This document shows, piece by piece, positions 49,563 to 58,017 of a stretch of 64,000 nucleotides of DNA. A program made the position numbers and the translations under genes. The stretch comes from Sphingomonas yunnanensis (GTDB lineage: Bacteria; Pseudomonadota; Alphaproteobacteria; Sphingomonadales; Sphingomonadaceae): positions 682,001 through 746,000 of the forward strand of contig NZ_JAIOKB010000002.1 of assembly GCF_019898765.1 (NCBI RefSeq). The letters run 5' to 3'. Position 1 is the stretch's first letter. Each line of letters starts with the position of its first letter. The notes under the pieces were generated by a model, which was not told where the DNA came from, did no database searches, and worked only from the letters and a program-made list of their open reading frames with translations.

Positions 49563-51245
49563 ATGAACGATATCGTCGGCCAGGGCGAGTTCCGCACGGC
49601 GCTCGCCGCCGCCTTCCCGGACGGGCCGCAGGCGGCGGCCGCGCCCACCGGCCCGGAACCGCTCGGCTATGTGCTCGAGATCGCAGGCGGCCAGGGCGAG
49701 CTGGTGCTCGATTCGCCCTCGCTCGCCGCGCTGGCGGGCCATCCCGACCCGCTGGTCGCCACCGCGGGACAGGTCGGCGGCCAGCTCAAGGTGCGCGCCG
49801 GCGCGATGTGGCTGGTAGCGACGGTGCGGACGGTGCGGCTGGCGCGCGGCCAGGCCGACCAGGTGATCGCCGCGATCGACTTCATCGGCGAGGGCGAGGT
49901 CGAGCGGCTGACCGGCCATCTCCACCATTTCCGTCGCGGCGTCACCGCCTTCCCGCTGCCGGGCGCGGAGGTGTTCGCGGTGACGGGCGCGGACCTCGAG
50001 CAGGTCCACGCCGCCTCTGGCCGTGCCGCGATCGCGATCGGCACCGTCCACCCGACCCGCGACGTGCGCGCCTCGCTCTACGTCGACTCGCTGCTGGGCA
50101 AGCATTTCGCGCTGCTCGGCTCGACCGGCACCGGCAAGTCGACCGCTGCGGCGCTGATCCTCCACCGCCTGTGCCGGCTGGCGCCGCAGGCGCACGTGGT
50201 GATGATCGACCCGCACGGCGAGTATGGCGCCGCCTTCGCCGACGAGGGCGCGCTGTTCGACGTCTCGAACCTGCAGATGCCCTATTGGCTGATGAACTTC
50301 GAGGAGCATTGCGAGGTGCTGCTCACCAGCGCCGGGCCGGAGCGCCAGGTCGACGCCGACATCCTCGCCAAGTGCCTGCTCGCCGCGCGCGGCAAGAGCC
50401 GGCTCGGGCAGGAGATCGCGCGGCTGACGGTGGACGCGCCGATCCCCTATCTGCTCAGCGACCTCACCCAGATCCTGCAGCAGGAGATGGGCAAGATGGA
50501 CCGCGCCGGCGACACCGCACCCTATCTGCGGCTCAAGAACAAGCTCGACGAGCTCAAGGCCGACCCGCGCTACGGCTTCATGTTCTCGGGCATGCTGGTG
50601 GCGGACACGATGGCGGCGTTCGTCCAGCGCATCTTCCGCTTCTGCGGCGACGGCAAGCCGATCTCGATCATCGACGTCTCGGGCGTGCCGAGCGAGATCA
50701 CCGCGGTGGTGGTGGCGGTGCTCAGCCGCATGGTGTTCGACTTCGCGATCTGGTCGAGGGCCGAGCCGCAGCGCCCGATCCTCCTGGTCTGCGAGGAGGC
50801 GCACCGCTACGTCCCCGCCGGGCGCGAGGAGCGCACCGCGGTGGGTCGCATCCTCGGCCGTATCGCCAAGGAGGGGCGCAAGTACGGCGTCTCGCTCGGG
50901 CTGGTGACGCAGCGTCCGTCCGACCTCGCCGAGGGCGTGCTCTCGCAATGCGGCACGATCATCTCGATGCGGCTCAACAACGAGCGCGATCAGGCGTTCG
51001 TCCGCGCTGCCATGCCCGAGGGCGCGCGCGGCTTCCTCGACGCGCTGCCGGCGCTGCGCAACCGCGAGGCGATCGTGTGCGGCGAGGGCGTGGCGATCCC
51101 GATCCGCGTCGCCTTCGACACGCTGGAAGAGGGCAAGCGGCCCGCGTCCGACGATCCGGTCTTCTCGGCGCTGTGGCGCGAGGGCGGCGGCGAGGAGCAG
51201 ATCGTCGCGCGCACGATCCAGCGCTGGCGCGGCCAGGGGCGCTGA
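49563..51245 (+). CDS. HerA/DUF87-type hexameric ATPase
   Basis: A 560-residue P-loop ATPase of the HerA-FtsK superfamily. An N-terminal HAS-barrel-like region (residues 1-140) precedes Walker A GSTGTGKSTAAA (186-194). HVVMIDPHGEYGAAF follows it, then Walker B-type ILLVCEEAHRYVPAG (about 412) and the arginine-finger/sensor stretch LGLVTQRPSDLAEGVLSQCG. Archaeal HerA pairs with the nuclease NurA in DNA end resection; no NurA or other nuclease gene is adjacent here. Bacterial relatives are common in alphaproteobacteria without a defined role. Preceded by a 78-bp gap. Confidence 0.9.
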   Translation: MNDIVGQGEFRTALAAAFPDGPQAAAAPTGPEPLGYVLEIAGGQGELVLDSPSLAALAGHPDPLVATAGQVGGQLKVRAGAMWLVATVRTVRLARGQADQVIAAIDFIGEGEVERLTGHLHHFRRGVTAFPLPGAEVFAVTGADLEQVHAASGRAAIAIGTVHPTRDVRASLYVDSLLGKHFALLGSTGTGKSTAAALILHRLCRLAPQAHVVMIDPHGEYGAAFADEGALFDVSNLQMPYWLMNFEEHCEVLLTSAGPERQVDADILAKCLLAARGKSRLGQEIARLTVDAPIPYLLSDLTQILQQEMGKMDRAGDTAPYLRLKNKLDELKADPRYGFMFSGMLVADTMAAFVQRIFRFCGDGKPISIIDVSGVPSEITAVVVAVLSRMVFDFAIWSRAEPQRPILLVCEEAHRYVPAGREERTAVGRILGRIAKEGRKYGVSLGLVTQRPSDLAEGVLSQCGTIISMRLNNERDQAFVRAAMPEGARGFLDALPALRNREAIVCGEGVAIPIRVAFDTLEEGKRPASDDPVFSALWREGGGEEQIVARTIQRWRGQGR

Positions 51246-51330
51246 GCGTTCGCGGACCACCGCCCCGCGCCATCTCAGCCGTCGGTATCTCCGCTGGCGC
51301 TGCGTCCGGATCGGGCGTACCATCTCTACC

Positions 51331-52305
51331 ATGGAGAGGTGGCTCGCGCTCATGCTGGCCAGCATCGCCCTGCCCGCGTCGGCGCAGGCAGGGGCGCCCT
51401 CCCCTGCGCCGATGGCGGCGCTCGGGGTTGTCCCCGTGACGCTCCCAGACGACCTGCCCGCCGACGCCGGCGACGCGCTCGACTTTCTCACCGCCGAGGA
51501 CCGCATGACGGTGCCGGTCGAGATCGCCGGCGCGGGCCCCTTCCCCTTCATCATCGACACCGGCGCGCAGCGCAGCGTGATCTCGCGCCAGCTCGCCGCG
51601 CACCTCGGCCTCGCCACTGGGCGCCGCGTGCGCGTGGTCGCGATGGCGGGAACGAGCGACGTCGACACCGCCATCCTCCCCACGATCTCGGTGAGCCCTA
51701 GGCCGGTCGCGCGGGTCGGCGGCGAGCGGATCGAGGCGCCGATGTTCGAGGCGCGTCACCTCGGCGCGCCGGGCATGCTCGGGATCGACACGTTGCAGGG
51801 GCAGGCGCTGACGATCGACTTCGACGCGCAGCGGATGCAGGTCACGCCGTCGAGCCGGCGCCAGCGGCTCAAGCGCGAGCCCGGCGAGATCGTGATCCAG
51901 GCGCGCAGCCTGTTCGGCCAGCTCGTCGTCACCAGCGCCACGGTCGCGGGCCGGCGCGTGCGGGTCGTGCTCGACACCGGCACCAGCGTCAGCCTCGGCA
52001 ATCTCGCGCTGCGTCGTCTGCTCTCCAGCCGGCGCGGGGGGGCCACGGTGCTGACCAGCGTGCTCGGGGTACAGATCGCCGCCGATTACGCGCTGCTGCC
52101 CGAGATGACGCTGGGGCCCGCCAAGATCCGAGCGCTGCCGATCGCCTTCGCCGATGCCGCCCCGTTCCGCGTCTTCGGCATCGATGACAAGCCCGCGCTG
52201 ATGCTCGGCATGGACGCACTGCGGCTGTTCCGCCGCGTCCACATCGATTTCGCCAACCGCGAGCTGCGCCTCCTCCTGCCCCGCGACCTGCGTCGCAGCG
52301 GCTGA
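51331..52305 (+). CDS. Exported aspartyl protease with two retropepsin-like motifs
   Basis: A 324-residue protein with a signal peptide ending ASAQA. It carries two D-T-G active-site motifs, Asp76 in FIIDTGAQRSVIS and Asp215 in VVLDTGTSVSLGN, each inside a retropepsin-like half. Each half also has a hydrophobic strand ahead of the motif and a later glycine loop (PGMLGIDTLQGQ; ALMLGMDALRLF). Most bacterial retropepsin-like proteins have a single motif and dimerise; here both lobes are in one chain, as in pepsin. ATG at 51331. Start region 85 bp after the ATPase gene. Confidence 0.87.
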   Translation: MERWLALMLASIALPASAQAGAPSPAPMAALGVVPVTLPDDLPADAGDALDFLTAEDRMTVPVEIAGAGPFPFIIDTGAQRSVISRQLAAHLGLATGRRVRVVAMAGTSDVDTAILPTISVSPRPVARVGGERIEAPMFEARHLGAPGMLGIDTLQGQALTIDFDAQRMQVTPSSRRQRLKREPGEIVIQARSLFGQLVVTSATVAGRRVRVVLDTGTSVSLGNLALRRLLSSRRGGATVLTSVLGVQIAADYALLPEMTLGPAKIRALPIAFADAAPFRVFGIDDKPALMLGMDALRLFRRVHIDFANRELRLLLPRDLRRSG

Positions 52306-52366
52306 GCCCCGTTGCGCCCCGACCGCTTCGCTGCGAGGCTGGCGGCGGACGAACGAGGGAGGATCG

Positions 52367-53773
52367 ATGCGCGGGATCGGGGTGGCGGCGCTGCTCGCCG
52401 GATTGCTGGCGGGGACGACGGGAAGCGGCGCGGCGGCGCAGGCGCGACCAGACGAGAAGGCCTTCTTCGATCTGTATCGCGAGATGGTCGAGACCAACAC
52501 GGTGGTCAACGTCGGCAGCTGCACCCAGGCGGCCGAGCAGGTCGCGGCGCGGCTCAAGCGCGCCGGCTATGCCGACGCCGACGTGACGCTCTTCTCCACC
52601 CCCGAGCACCCGAAGGACGGCGGCGTCGTCGCGGTGCTGCGCGGCAGCGACGCGGCGCTCAAGCCGATGCTGCTGCTCGGGCACCTCGACGTGGTCGAGG
52701 CCAAGCGGGCGGATTGGCAGCGCGATCCGTTCAAGCTGGTCGAGGAGGGCGGCTATTATTACGCGCGCGGCGCGGTCGACGACAAGGCGATGGCCGCGAT
52801 CTGGGCCGACGCGATGGTGCGCTTCCGCCAGCAGAACTATCGCCCGAAGCGCACGATCAAGCTGGCGCTGACCTGCGGCGAGGAGACCACCTTCGCCTTC
52901 AACGGGGCGCAGTGGCTGGCGCAGCACCGCCCCGAGCTGATCGCGGCCGAGTTCGCGCTCAACGAGGGCGGCGGGGGCCGGCTCGACGCGCAGGGCAAGC
53001 GCCAGCTGTTGGCGGTGCAGGTCGGCGAGAAGGCGGCGCAGAACTTCACCCTGCTGGCGACCAACCCGGGCGGGCACAGCTCCACCCCGGTGCCGGACAA
53101 CGCGATCTACGAGCTCGCCGACGCGATCAAGGCGGTGCAGAACTATGAGTTCCCGGTACGCTTCACCGACACGACGCGCGCCTATTTCACCGCCACCGCG
53201 CAGCGCGTCGGGGGCGAGCAGGCGGCGGCGATCGCGCGGCTGCTCGCCGACCCGCAGGACCGGGCGGCGGACGCGATCGTCAGCCGCGACAAGGTGATGC
53301 ACTCGACGCTGCGCACCACCTGCGTGACCACGCTGCTGAGCGCGGGCCACGCCGAGAACGCGCTGCCGCAGCGCGCCACCGCCAACGTCAACTGCCGCAT
53401 CTTCCCCGGCGAGACAGTAGACGGCACGCTCGCCAAGCTGCGCGCGCTGGCGGGCAGCAAGGTTACCGTCACCGCCAATCAGCCGATCCGCCCCACCGCG
53501 GTGCCGCCGACGCTCGATCCCAAGATCATCGGCCCGATGCAGACGCTGGCGAAGAAGCATTTCCCGGACGTGCCGCTGCTGCCGACCATGTCGACGGGGG
53601 CGACCGACGGCGTGTTCCTGGAGGCGATCGGTATCCCGGTCTACGGCGTGCCGGGGACCTTCCTCGACCCCGACTTCAACGGCGTACACGGGCTCAACGA
53701 GCGGATCCGGGTCGAGTCGCTCTACGCCGCGCGCGACTATCTGTACGACCTGGTCAAGGCGTACGCGGGCTGA
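52367..53773 (+). CDS. M20/M25/M40 family metallopeptidase, exported
   Basis: A 468-residue zinc peptidase with a signal peptide (to about residue 26, GSGAAAQA). Metal ligands are seen in LLLGHLDVVEAKRADW (His, Asp), YYARGAVDDKAMAAIW (Asp) and LTCGEETTFAFNG (catalytic Glu pair). The dimerisation/lid domain follows, with NPGGHSSTPVPDNAIYEL, and the last ligand lies in FNGVHGLNERIRVE. It probably trims dipeptides or acyl-amino acids in the periplasm. ATG 52367 follows GAGGGAGG. A large inverted repeat lies just after the stop. Confidence 0.92.
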   Translation: MRGIGVAALLAGLLAGTTGSGAAAQARPDEKAFFDLYREMVETNTVVNVGSCTQAAEQVAARLKRAGYADADVTLFSTPEHPKDGGVVAVLRGSDAALKPMLLLGHLDVVEAKRADWQRDPFKLVEEGGYYYARGAVDDKAMAAIWADAMVRFRQQNYRPKRTIKLALTCGEETTFAFNGAQWLAQHRPELIAAEFALNEGGGGRLDAQGKRQLLAVQVGEKAAQNFTLLATNPGGHSSTPVPDNAIYELADAIKAVQNYEFPVRFTDTTRAYFTATAQRVGGEQAAAIARLLADPQDRAADAIVSRDKVMHSTLRTTCVTTLLSAGHAENALPQRATANVNCRIFPGETVDGTLAKLRALAGSKVTVTANQPIRPTAVPPTLDPKIIGPMQTLAKKHFPDVPLLPTMSTGATDGVFLEAIGIPVYGVPGTFLDPDFNGVHGLNERIRVESLYAARDYLYDLVKAYAG

Positions 53774-53808
53774 GGGGGCCACGAGAACAAGCCACAGGCC
53801 ACCAACGC

Positions 53809-53899
53809 GTCACCCCGGCGGACGCCGGGATCCAGTAGGGAAGGCCGTGGTGAGACCCACGACGGTTCCGTAGCTGGATCCGGCGTCCGCCGGGGTGAC
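53809..53899. repeat. 26/27-bp inverted repeat pair
   Basis: The 27 bases at 53809-53835 and the reverse complement of 53874-53899 are identical except for one missing C. Each arm contains its own short hairpin around CCCGGCG/CGCCGGG. The unit starts GTCACCCCGGCGGACGCCGG, related in design to the REP-like elements at 16096 and 28549 but different in sequence. It lies between the convergent M20 and SleB-type genes; the rest of that 202-bp gap is empty. Confidence 0.75.
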
Positions 53900-53975
53900 G
53901 AAGTTGGTGGGGCTAACCTGACGCGATCAGCGAGGTCCGGAGACGCTCACCCGGTCCTTCCGAGCGCGACGGCGC

Positions 53976-54614
53976 TCAGCGAAAGAAGACGTGGTTGCCG
54001 ATCGAGGCGACGCGCTGGCCGGCGGCGCGGCCGGTGCTGCGATGGTGGAAATAGAGCGCGTTCGACGCGTCGGTCTCCCACGCGTCCTTCATCGCGACCT
54101 TGGCCACCGCCATCGCGGTGCGCCAGTCGTCGTTCGACGGCGCGTCGGGCATGACGCCGCCGCGCACGAAGGAGAATTGCCCCTTCTGCGTGATGACATC
54201 GCACACGCTGCCGCCGAAGCGGCGCGACTTGGTGCGGTTGAGGATCACCTCGGCGACCGCGAGCTGCCCGCTCAGCGGCTCGCCGCGTGATTCGAAATAG
54301 ATCGCGCCGGCGAGGCAGCGCATGTCCTCGTCGGTGTTCGACGGGATCGACTGGTCCGCGACCGCGGCGGCGAGGGTGGGATAAGCGACCTGCTCGTCCG
54401 CCTGCTCGGCGGCGGCCTGGTCGAGGATCTGGGCGGCGCTGTCGGGCGCCGGGGTCGCGGTCGCGGGAAGCGCGGCGGCGACGGTGACCTGACTCGCGGT
54501 TACACCCGGGAGCGCCGGCACTTCGGCGGCGAGGCCGGGCGCGCTCTGGAGGGCCAGCGAGACGATCGAGGCAGTGAACGCTGCGAAAGCGGCAGCGCGG
54601 GAACCTAAAGGCAT
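53976..54614 (-). CDS. SleB-type cell wall hydrolase, exported
   Basis: A 212-residue protein with an N-terminal hydrophobic export segment (residues 6-30). The Hydrolase_2 (SleB) domain fills the C-terminal half: MRCLAGAIYFESRGEPLSG with catalytic-type Glu, QLAVAEVILNRTKSRRFGGS, VCDVITQKGQFSFV and a final NALYFHHRS...NHVFFR. Bacillus SleB cleaves cortex peptidoglycan during germination; in alphaproteobacteria this domain is a general lytic enzyme. Start ATG at 54612-54614. The 172 bp upstream hold no gene. Confidence 0.92.
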   Translation of the reverse strand: MPLGSRAAAFAAFTASIVSLALQSAPGLAAEVPALPGVTASQVTVAAALPATATPAPDSAAQILDQAAAEQADEQVAYPTLAAAVADQSIPSNTDEDMRCLAGAIYFESRGEPLSGQLAVAEVILNRTKSRRFGGSVCDVITQKGQFSFVRGGVMPDAPSNDDWRTAMAVAKVAMKDAWETDASNALYFHHRSTGRAAGQRVASIGNHVFFR

Positions 54615-54786
54615 TCCACGTCTTGTCTGTGCGGTGGGTACGCGGATACGGTCGCTGAACCAGCGTTAGCTGCTCAAAAGACCGACCGGGTGCCCCCCCG
54701 ACTGCGTCACCGTTCGGGATCGCACCCCGCCGCGGCACAACGCCTGTTGTCGATCCCATCTCGCTACGGGCGAGGGGTTAACAGCG

Positions 54787-55122
54787 TCAATCAGCCAGCA
54801 TCGTTTCAGCGACGAACCGTTCGGCGTCCGGGACGTCCAGTTCGATCACCCACAGGTCGGGGTCACGACGGCGTCGCAAACGCCAGTAATCCTCCACCGC
54901 GATCGAGTCGCCGTCGCTGGGACCGGCGGCGATCAGCACGTCGCGGTCGTCGATCCCGCGCATCCGCTCCACCGCGCGCAGCGAGCGCCCCTCGCACAGC
55001 AGCACCAGCACCGCGCCGGACTGCGCCTCCCCCGACGCGCGCACCACCGCCATACCGCCGGAATCATTGACCCGCCGCAGCAGCGCGCCGACCGCGAGAT
55101 GCGTGGGCAGCCGCGCGCTCAC
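54787..55122 (-). CDS. DUF1491 family protein
   Basis: A 111-residue protein known in sphingomonads and related groups, without function. Start is GTG at 55120-55122, overlapping the thioesterase stop by 4 bp; this gives the family start VSARLPTHLAVGALLRRVND. Further blocks are GAVLVLLCEGRSLRAVERM, AVEDYWRLRRRRDPDLWVIE and a final ERFVAETM. Last gene of the long leftward run from the origin, so it may be on the ptsN-hpf transcript. Confidence 0.82.
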   Translation of the reverse strand: MSARLPTHLAVGALLRRVNDSGGMAVVRASGEAQSGAVLVLLCEGRSLRAVERMRGIDDRDVLIAAGPSDGDSIAVEDYWRLRRRRDPDLWVIELDVPDAERFVAETMLAD

Positions 55123-55580
55123 GCCGCCGGCGCCGCATAGCCGGGCAGGCTGGCGAGCGCGATCCGCGAGCGCATGAAGGTACCGGTGCCGCGCGCCACC
55201 TCCTCGCCGTCGACGGCGATCAGCCGCGCCTCGGCGACGAAGACGCGGCGCTGCCCGCTGACCCAGCGGCCCTCCGCCACCGCCTCGCCCTCGCCGAGCG
55301 GGCGCGTGAGCAGCAGGCTGAACTGAGTGGTGAGCAGGAAGCGATCGGTCACCAGGCTGTTGCACGCGTAGAAAGCGGCGTCGTCGAGCATCTTGAAATA
55401 GCTGGTGCCGTGCGCCGCGCCGGCGGCGTGAAAGTGACGCTGGTCGATGCGGAAGCGGATCCGCGCCACACCGGGCTCACCGATCTCGAGCCGCGACTCG
55501 AACAGATGGTTGATCGGTGCGGCCGCATACAAGGATTCGAGCGCGCGGTGATGCGCCGCGGCGCCCTCAGGCGGCGTCAC
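55119..55580 (-). CDS. PaaI-type hotdog-fold thioesterase
   Basis: A 153-residue acyl-CoA thioesterase-like protein. Start is GTG at 55578-55580, chosen because it removes an arginine-rich leader and begins VTPPEGAAAHHRALESLY. The hotdog fold is shown by INHLFESRLEIGEPGVARIR, HAAGAAHGTSYFKMLDDAAF with the catalytic-type Gly-Ala-Ala-His-Gly and Asp, and LLTTQFSLLLTRPLGEGEAV. Overlaps the end of ptsN by 14 bp and the start of the DUF1491 gene by 4 bp. Acyl substrate unknown. Confidence 0.87.
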   Translation of the reverse strand: MTPPEGAAAHHRALESLYAAAPINHLFESRLEIGEPGVARIRFRIDQRHFHAAGAAHGTSYFKMLDDAAFYACNSLVTDRFLLTTQFSLLLTRPLGEGEAVAEGRWVSGQRRVFVAEARLIAVDGEEVARGTGTFMRSRIALASLPGYAAPAA

Positions 55581-56037
55581 GCGTGTCGTCCGCGGTGAGC
55601 AGCGCGTAGATCGCGTCGGGCGAGCCCGCGCCGCGCAGCTTGGCGACCAGGGTGCGATCACGGAAGCGCCGCGCCACGCGGGCGAGCGCCTTGAGATGCG
55701 CGCCACCTGCGTGGGGCGGCGACAGCATCGCCACCACCACGTCGACCGCGACGTCGTCGACCGCGGCGAACCCGAGCGGCTGCGCCAGCCGCGCCACGAT
55801 CAGCGCGACCCGCTGCATGCCCGCCAGTCGCGCGTGCGGGATCGCGACACCACCGCCGAAACCCGTCGACCCCTCTTTCTCCCGCGCGGCCAGCCCCTCG
55901 GCGATCGCGCGCGCGTCCAACCCCACCCAGGGCGCGGCGAGCGCGCCGAGCTGGGTGAAGAGGGCCTTCTTCGACGCCGCGGGTAAACCCACGACGACGA
56001 GCTCGGGCACGAGCAGGTCGCTCAGATCGGTGGTCAT
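55567..56037 (-). CDS. ptsN: Nitrogen-regulatory PTS EIIA component
   Basis: A 156-residue EIIA-Ntr protein. Phospho-acceptor His is in GFGGGVAIPHARLAGMQRVA (PHAR), with TTDLSDLLVPELVVVGLPAA at the start and LKALARVARRF later. It receives phosphate from NPr and influences potassium transport and nitrogen responses. Located 30 bp after hpf as in the usual rpoN-hpf-ptsN order, but rpoN is not upstream; dnaQ is. Other PTS genes are not in view. Confidence 0.93.
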   Translation of the reverse strand: MTTDLSDLLVPELVVVGLPAASKKALFTQLGALAAPWVGLDARAIAEGLAAREKEGSTGFGGGVAIPHARLAGMQRVALIVARLAQPLGFAAVDDVAVDVVVAMLSPPHAGGAHLKALARVARRFRDRTLVAKLRGAGSPDAIYALLTADDTRDAA

Positions 56038-56067
56038 GATCGATGCAGGTAGGTGGCCGCGCGCGCC

Positions 56068-56661
56068 TCAGCCAGCGCGCTGCGGCTCGACCCATCCGAT
56101 CGTGCCGTCGCCGCGGCGATAGACCATGTTGTACGAGCCCGTGCCGGCATTGCGGAACAGCAGCGCCTGGGTGTTGCGCAGGTCGAGCATCATCACCGCG
56201 TCGGACACGCTCGCCTCGGGCACGTCGACGCGAGTCTCGGCGATCACCAGCGGCGCGTCACCCGCTTCCTCCTCGTCGGCCGATTCGGCGAAGAGCGTGT
56301 AGCCCGCGTTGTCATAGCCGGTGCGGTCCTGCTCGGCCTCGACCGCGGCGTGCGCCGGGGTACGATCCTTGAGGCGCCGAACATAGCGGCGCAGCTGCTT
56401 CTCGATCTTCTCGGCGGCGCCATCGAAGGAGAGATGCGCGTCATGCGCGTCGTGGCGACCCTTGAGCACCAGCCCGCGAGTCACGTGCGCGACGATGTCG
56501 CAGGTAAAGCCGTTATCGTGCGGGCCCTTGCCGAAGGTCGTCTCGGCCGAGATGGCGCGTGCGAAATATTTGTCAGCGATACCCTGGAGCCGGTCCTGCA
56601 CATGGGCCTTCAGCGCGTCGCCGATCGCCACCTGGTGACCTGATATCCGGATATCCATCAT
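56068..56661 (-). CDS. hpf: Ribosome hibernation-promoting factor, long form
   Basis: A 197-residue protein that packs ribosomes into inactive dimers in stationary phase. N-terminal S30AE domain: DIRISGHQVAIGDALKAHV, ADKYFARAISAETTFGKGPH and AHLSFDGAAEKIEKQLRRYV. The C-terminal dimerisation domain ends ALLFRNAGTGSYNMVYRRGD and GTIGWVEP, which makes it the long type. ATG 56659-56661 and the adjacent ATG 56656-56658 are both possible starts; GGAGAAG suits either. Follows dnaQ by 51 bp in the same direction. Confidence 0.95.
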   Translation of the reverse strand: MMDIRISGHQVAIGDALKAHVQDRLQGIADKYFARAISAETTFGKGPHDNGFTCDIVAHVTRGLVLKGRHDAHDAHLSFDGAAEKIEKQLRRYVRRLKDRTPAHAAVEAEQDRTGYDNAGYTLFAESADEEEAGDAPLVIAETRVDVPEASVSDAVMMLDLRNTQALLFRNAGTGSYNMVYRRGDGTIGWVEPQRAG

Positions 56662-56712
56662 TTCTTCTCCATCGTTGCCGGTCGAGCCCCTGCCCGGCTG
56701 GTGCTAAGCGCG

Positions 56713-57408
56713 TCATCCGGACGCGTCGGCGCCCCATAGGGGTTCTTTGACCCCTTTCAGAAACGCGGCGTGCGCGGCCAGTTCCGCCGCCTTCGCCGAA
56801 AAGAGCCGCTGCGGGCGCGCGCGCGCCGGCGTCGGCGCGGAGCTGGCGGTTGCGGCCGCGGCCATGATCGGCTCGCTCACCAGCCCCAGCCCGATCTGTC
56901 GCCCGCCCTGCAGCTCGACATAGACCTGCGCGAGCAGCTGCGCGTCGAGCAGCGCGCCGTGCAGCACGCGGTGCGAGCGGTCGATGCCGTAGCGGTTGCA
57001 CAGCGCGTCGAGCGTGTGCTTGGCGCCGGGATGGCGCGTGCGTGCGAGCTGGAGCGTGTCGACCATGCGCGAGCGGCATACCGCGATGCGGCCGCAGCGC
57101 TCGAGCTCGCCGTTGAGGAAGGAGAAGTCGAACCCCGCGTTGTGCGCGATCAGCGGCGCGTCGCCGATGAAATCGAGCAGCGCCTCGACCCCCAGAGCGA
57201 ACACCGGATGTTTCGAGAGGAAATCGATGCGCAGCCCGTGCACGCGCGCGGCCTCCTCGGGCATGTCGCGCTCCGGGTGGAAATAGGCGTGGAAAGAGCG
57301 TCCGGTCTCGCAGCGGTTGATCAGCTCGACGCAGCCGATCTCCACCATCCGGTCGCCCCCGGCGAAGCTCAGCCCCGTGGTCTCGGTATCGAAGACGATC
57401 TCGCGCAT
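56713..57408 (-). CDS. dnaQ: DNA polymerase III epsilon subunit (proofreading exonuclease)
   Basis: A 231-residue 3'-5' exonuclease. ATG at 57406-57408 gives the family start MREIVFDTETTGL with Asp7 and Glu9 (ExoI). ExoII is LIAHNAGFDFSFLN and ExoIII HRVLHGALLDAQLLAQVY with His and Asp. FHAYFHPERDMPEEAARVHG is a further DnaQ landmark. It begins 8 bp after coaE, in the order maf-aroE-coaE-dnaQ conserved beside alphaproteobacterial origins. Confidence 0.95.
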   Translation of the reverse strand: MREIVFDTETTGLSFAGGDRMVEIGCVELINRCETGRSFHAYFHPERDMPEEAARVHGLRIDFLSKHPVFALGVEALLDFIGDAPLIAHNAGFDFSFLNGELERCGRIAVCRSRMVDTLQLARTRHPGAKHTLDALCNRYGIDRSHRVLHGALLDAQLLAQVYVELQGGRQIGLGLVSEPIMAAAATASSAPTPARARPQRLFSAKAAELAAHAAFLKGVKEPLWGADASG

Positions 57409-57416
57409 GCGCAGCG

Positions 57417-58010
57417 TTATCGACCCGCCGCGGCGCCGGCGCAAGCGATGAGGCGCCGCACCGCCGCGCGCGTCTCGGCGATCGGCACGTCGGTGGCGAT
57501 CACCACGTCGGCGCGCGCGCGCTTCTCGGCGTCGGGCAGCTGGCGCGCGAGGATCGAGTCGAGCTTGGCCGCGGTCATGCCGGGTCGCGCGAGCGTCCGT
57601 TCGCGCTGCACTGCCGATGCGGCGGACACCACCGCGACCCGGTCGACCGCGGCGTCGCCGCCGGTCTCGAACAGCAGCGGCACGTCGAGCACCACCAGCG
57701 GCGCGGTGGCGTGGCGCGCGAGGAAGGCGGCGCGCTCGGCCGCGACCGCGGGATGGACGATCGCCTCCAAGTCGCGCAGCGCGACTTTGTCCCCCAGCAC
57801 CGCGGCCCCGAGCGCGGCGCGGTCGACCCCCGCCGCGCCCGCGGTCCCGGGGAAGCGCGCCGCGATCGCCGCGACCAGCGCGCCATCCCGGCCCTGCAGC
57901 CGGTGAACCACCGCATCGGCGTCGAACACGGGCACGCCCGCCTCGGCGAACAGGCGCGCGACGGTGGTCTTGCCCATGCCGATCGAGCCGGTGAGCCCGA
58001 GCACGATCAT
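57417..58010 (-). CDS. coaE: Dephospho-CoA kinase
   Basis: A 197-residue kinase for the last step of coenzyme A synthesis. The P-loop is LGLTGSIGMGKTTVARLF (residues 4-21), followed by VFDADAVVHRLQ, and LVVLDVPLLFETGGDAAVDR with the catalytic and lid residues. RTLARPGMTAAKLDSILARQ completes the family. Start ATG at 58008-58010, 7 bp after the aroE stop. Confidence 0.95.
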   Translation of the reverse strand: MIVLGLTGSIGMGKTTVARLFAEAGVPVFDADAVVHRLQGRDGALVAAIAARFPGTAGAAGVDRAALGAAVLGDKVALRDLEAIVHPAVAAERAAFLARHATAPLVVLDVPLLFETGGDAAVDRVAVVSAASAVQRERTLARPGMTAAKLDSILARQLPDAEKRARADVVIATDVPIAETRAAVRRLIACAGAAAGR

Positions 58011-58017
58011 CGCGCGC

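Noticed and set aside
48702..51683. 993-codon open frame on the minus strand
   Set aside because: It lies opposite the TIGR02186, HerA-type and aspartyl protease genes, is extremely Arg/His/Asp/Ala-rich and shows no domain; an antisense frame kept open by high G+C.
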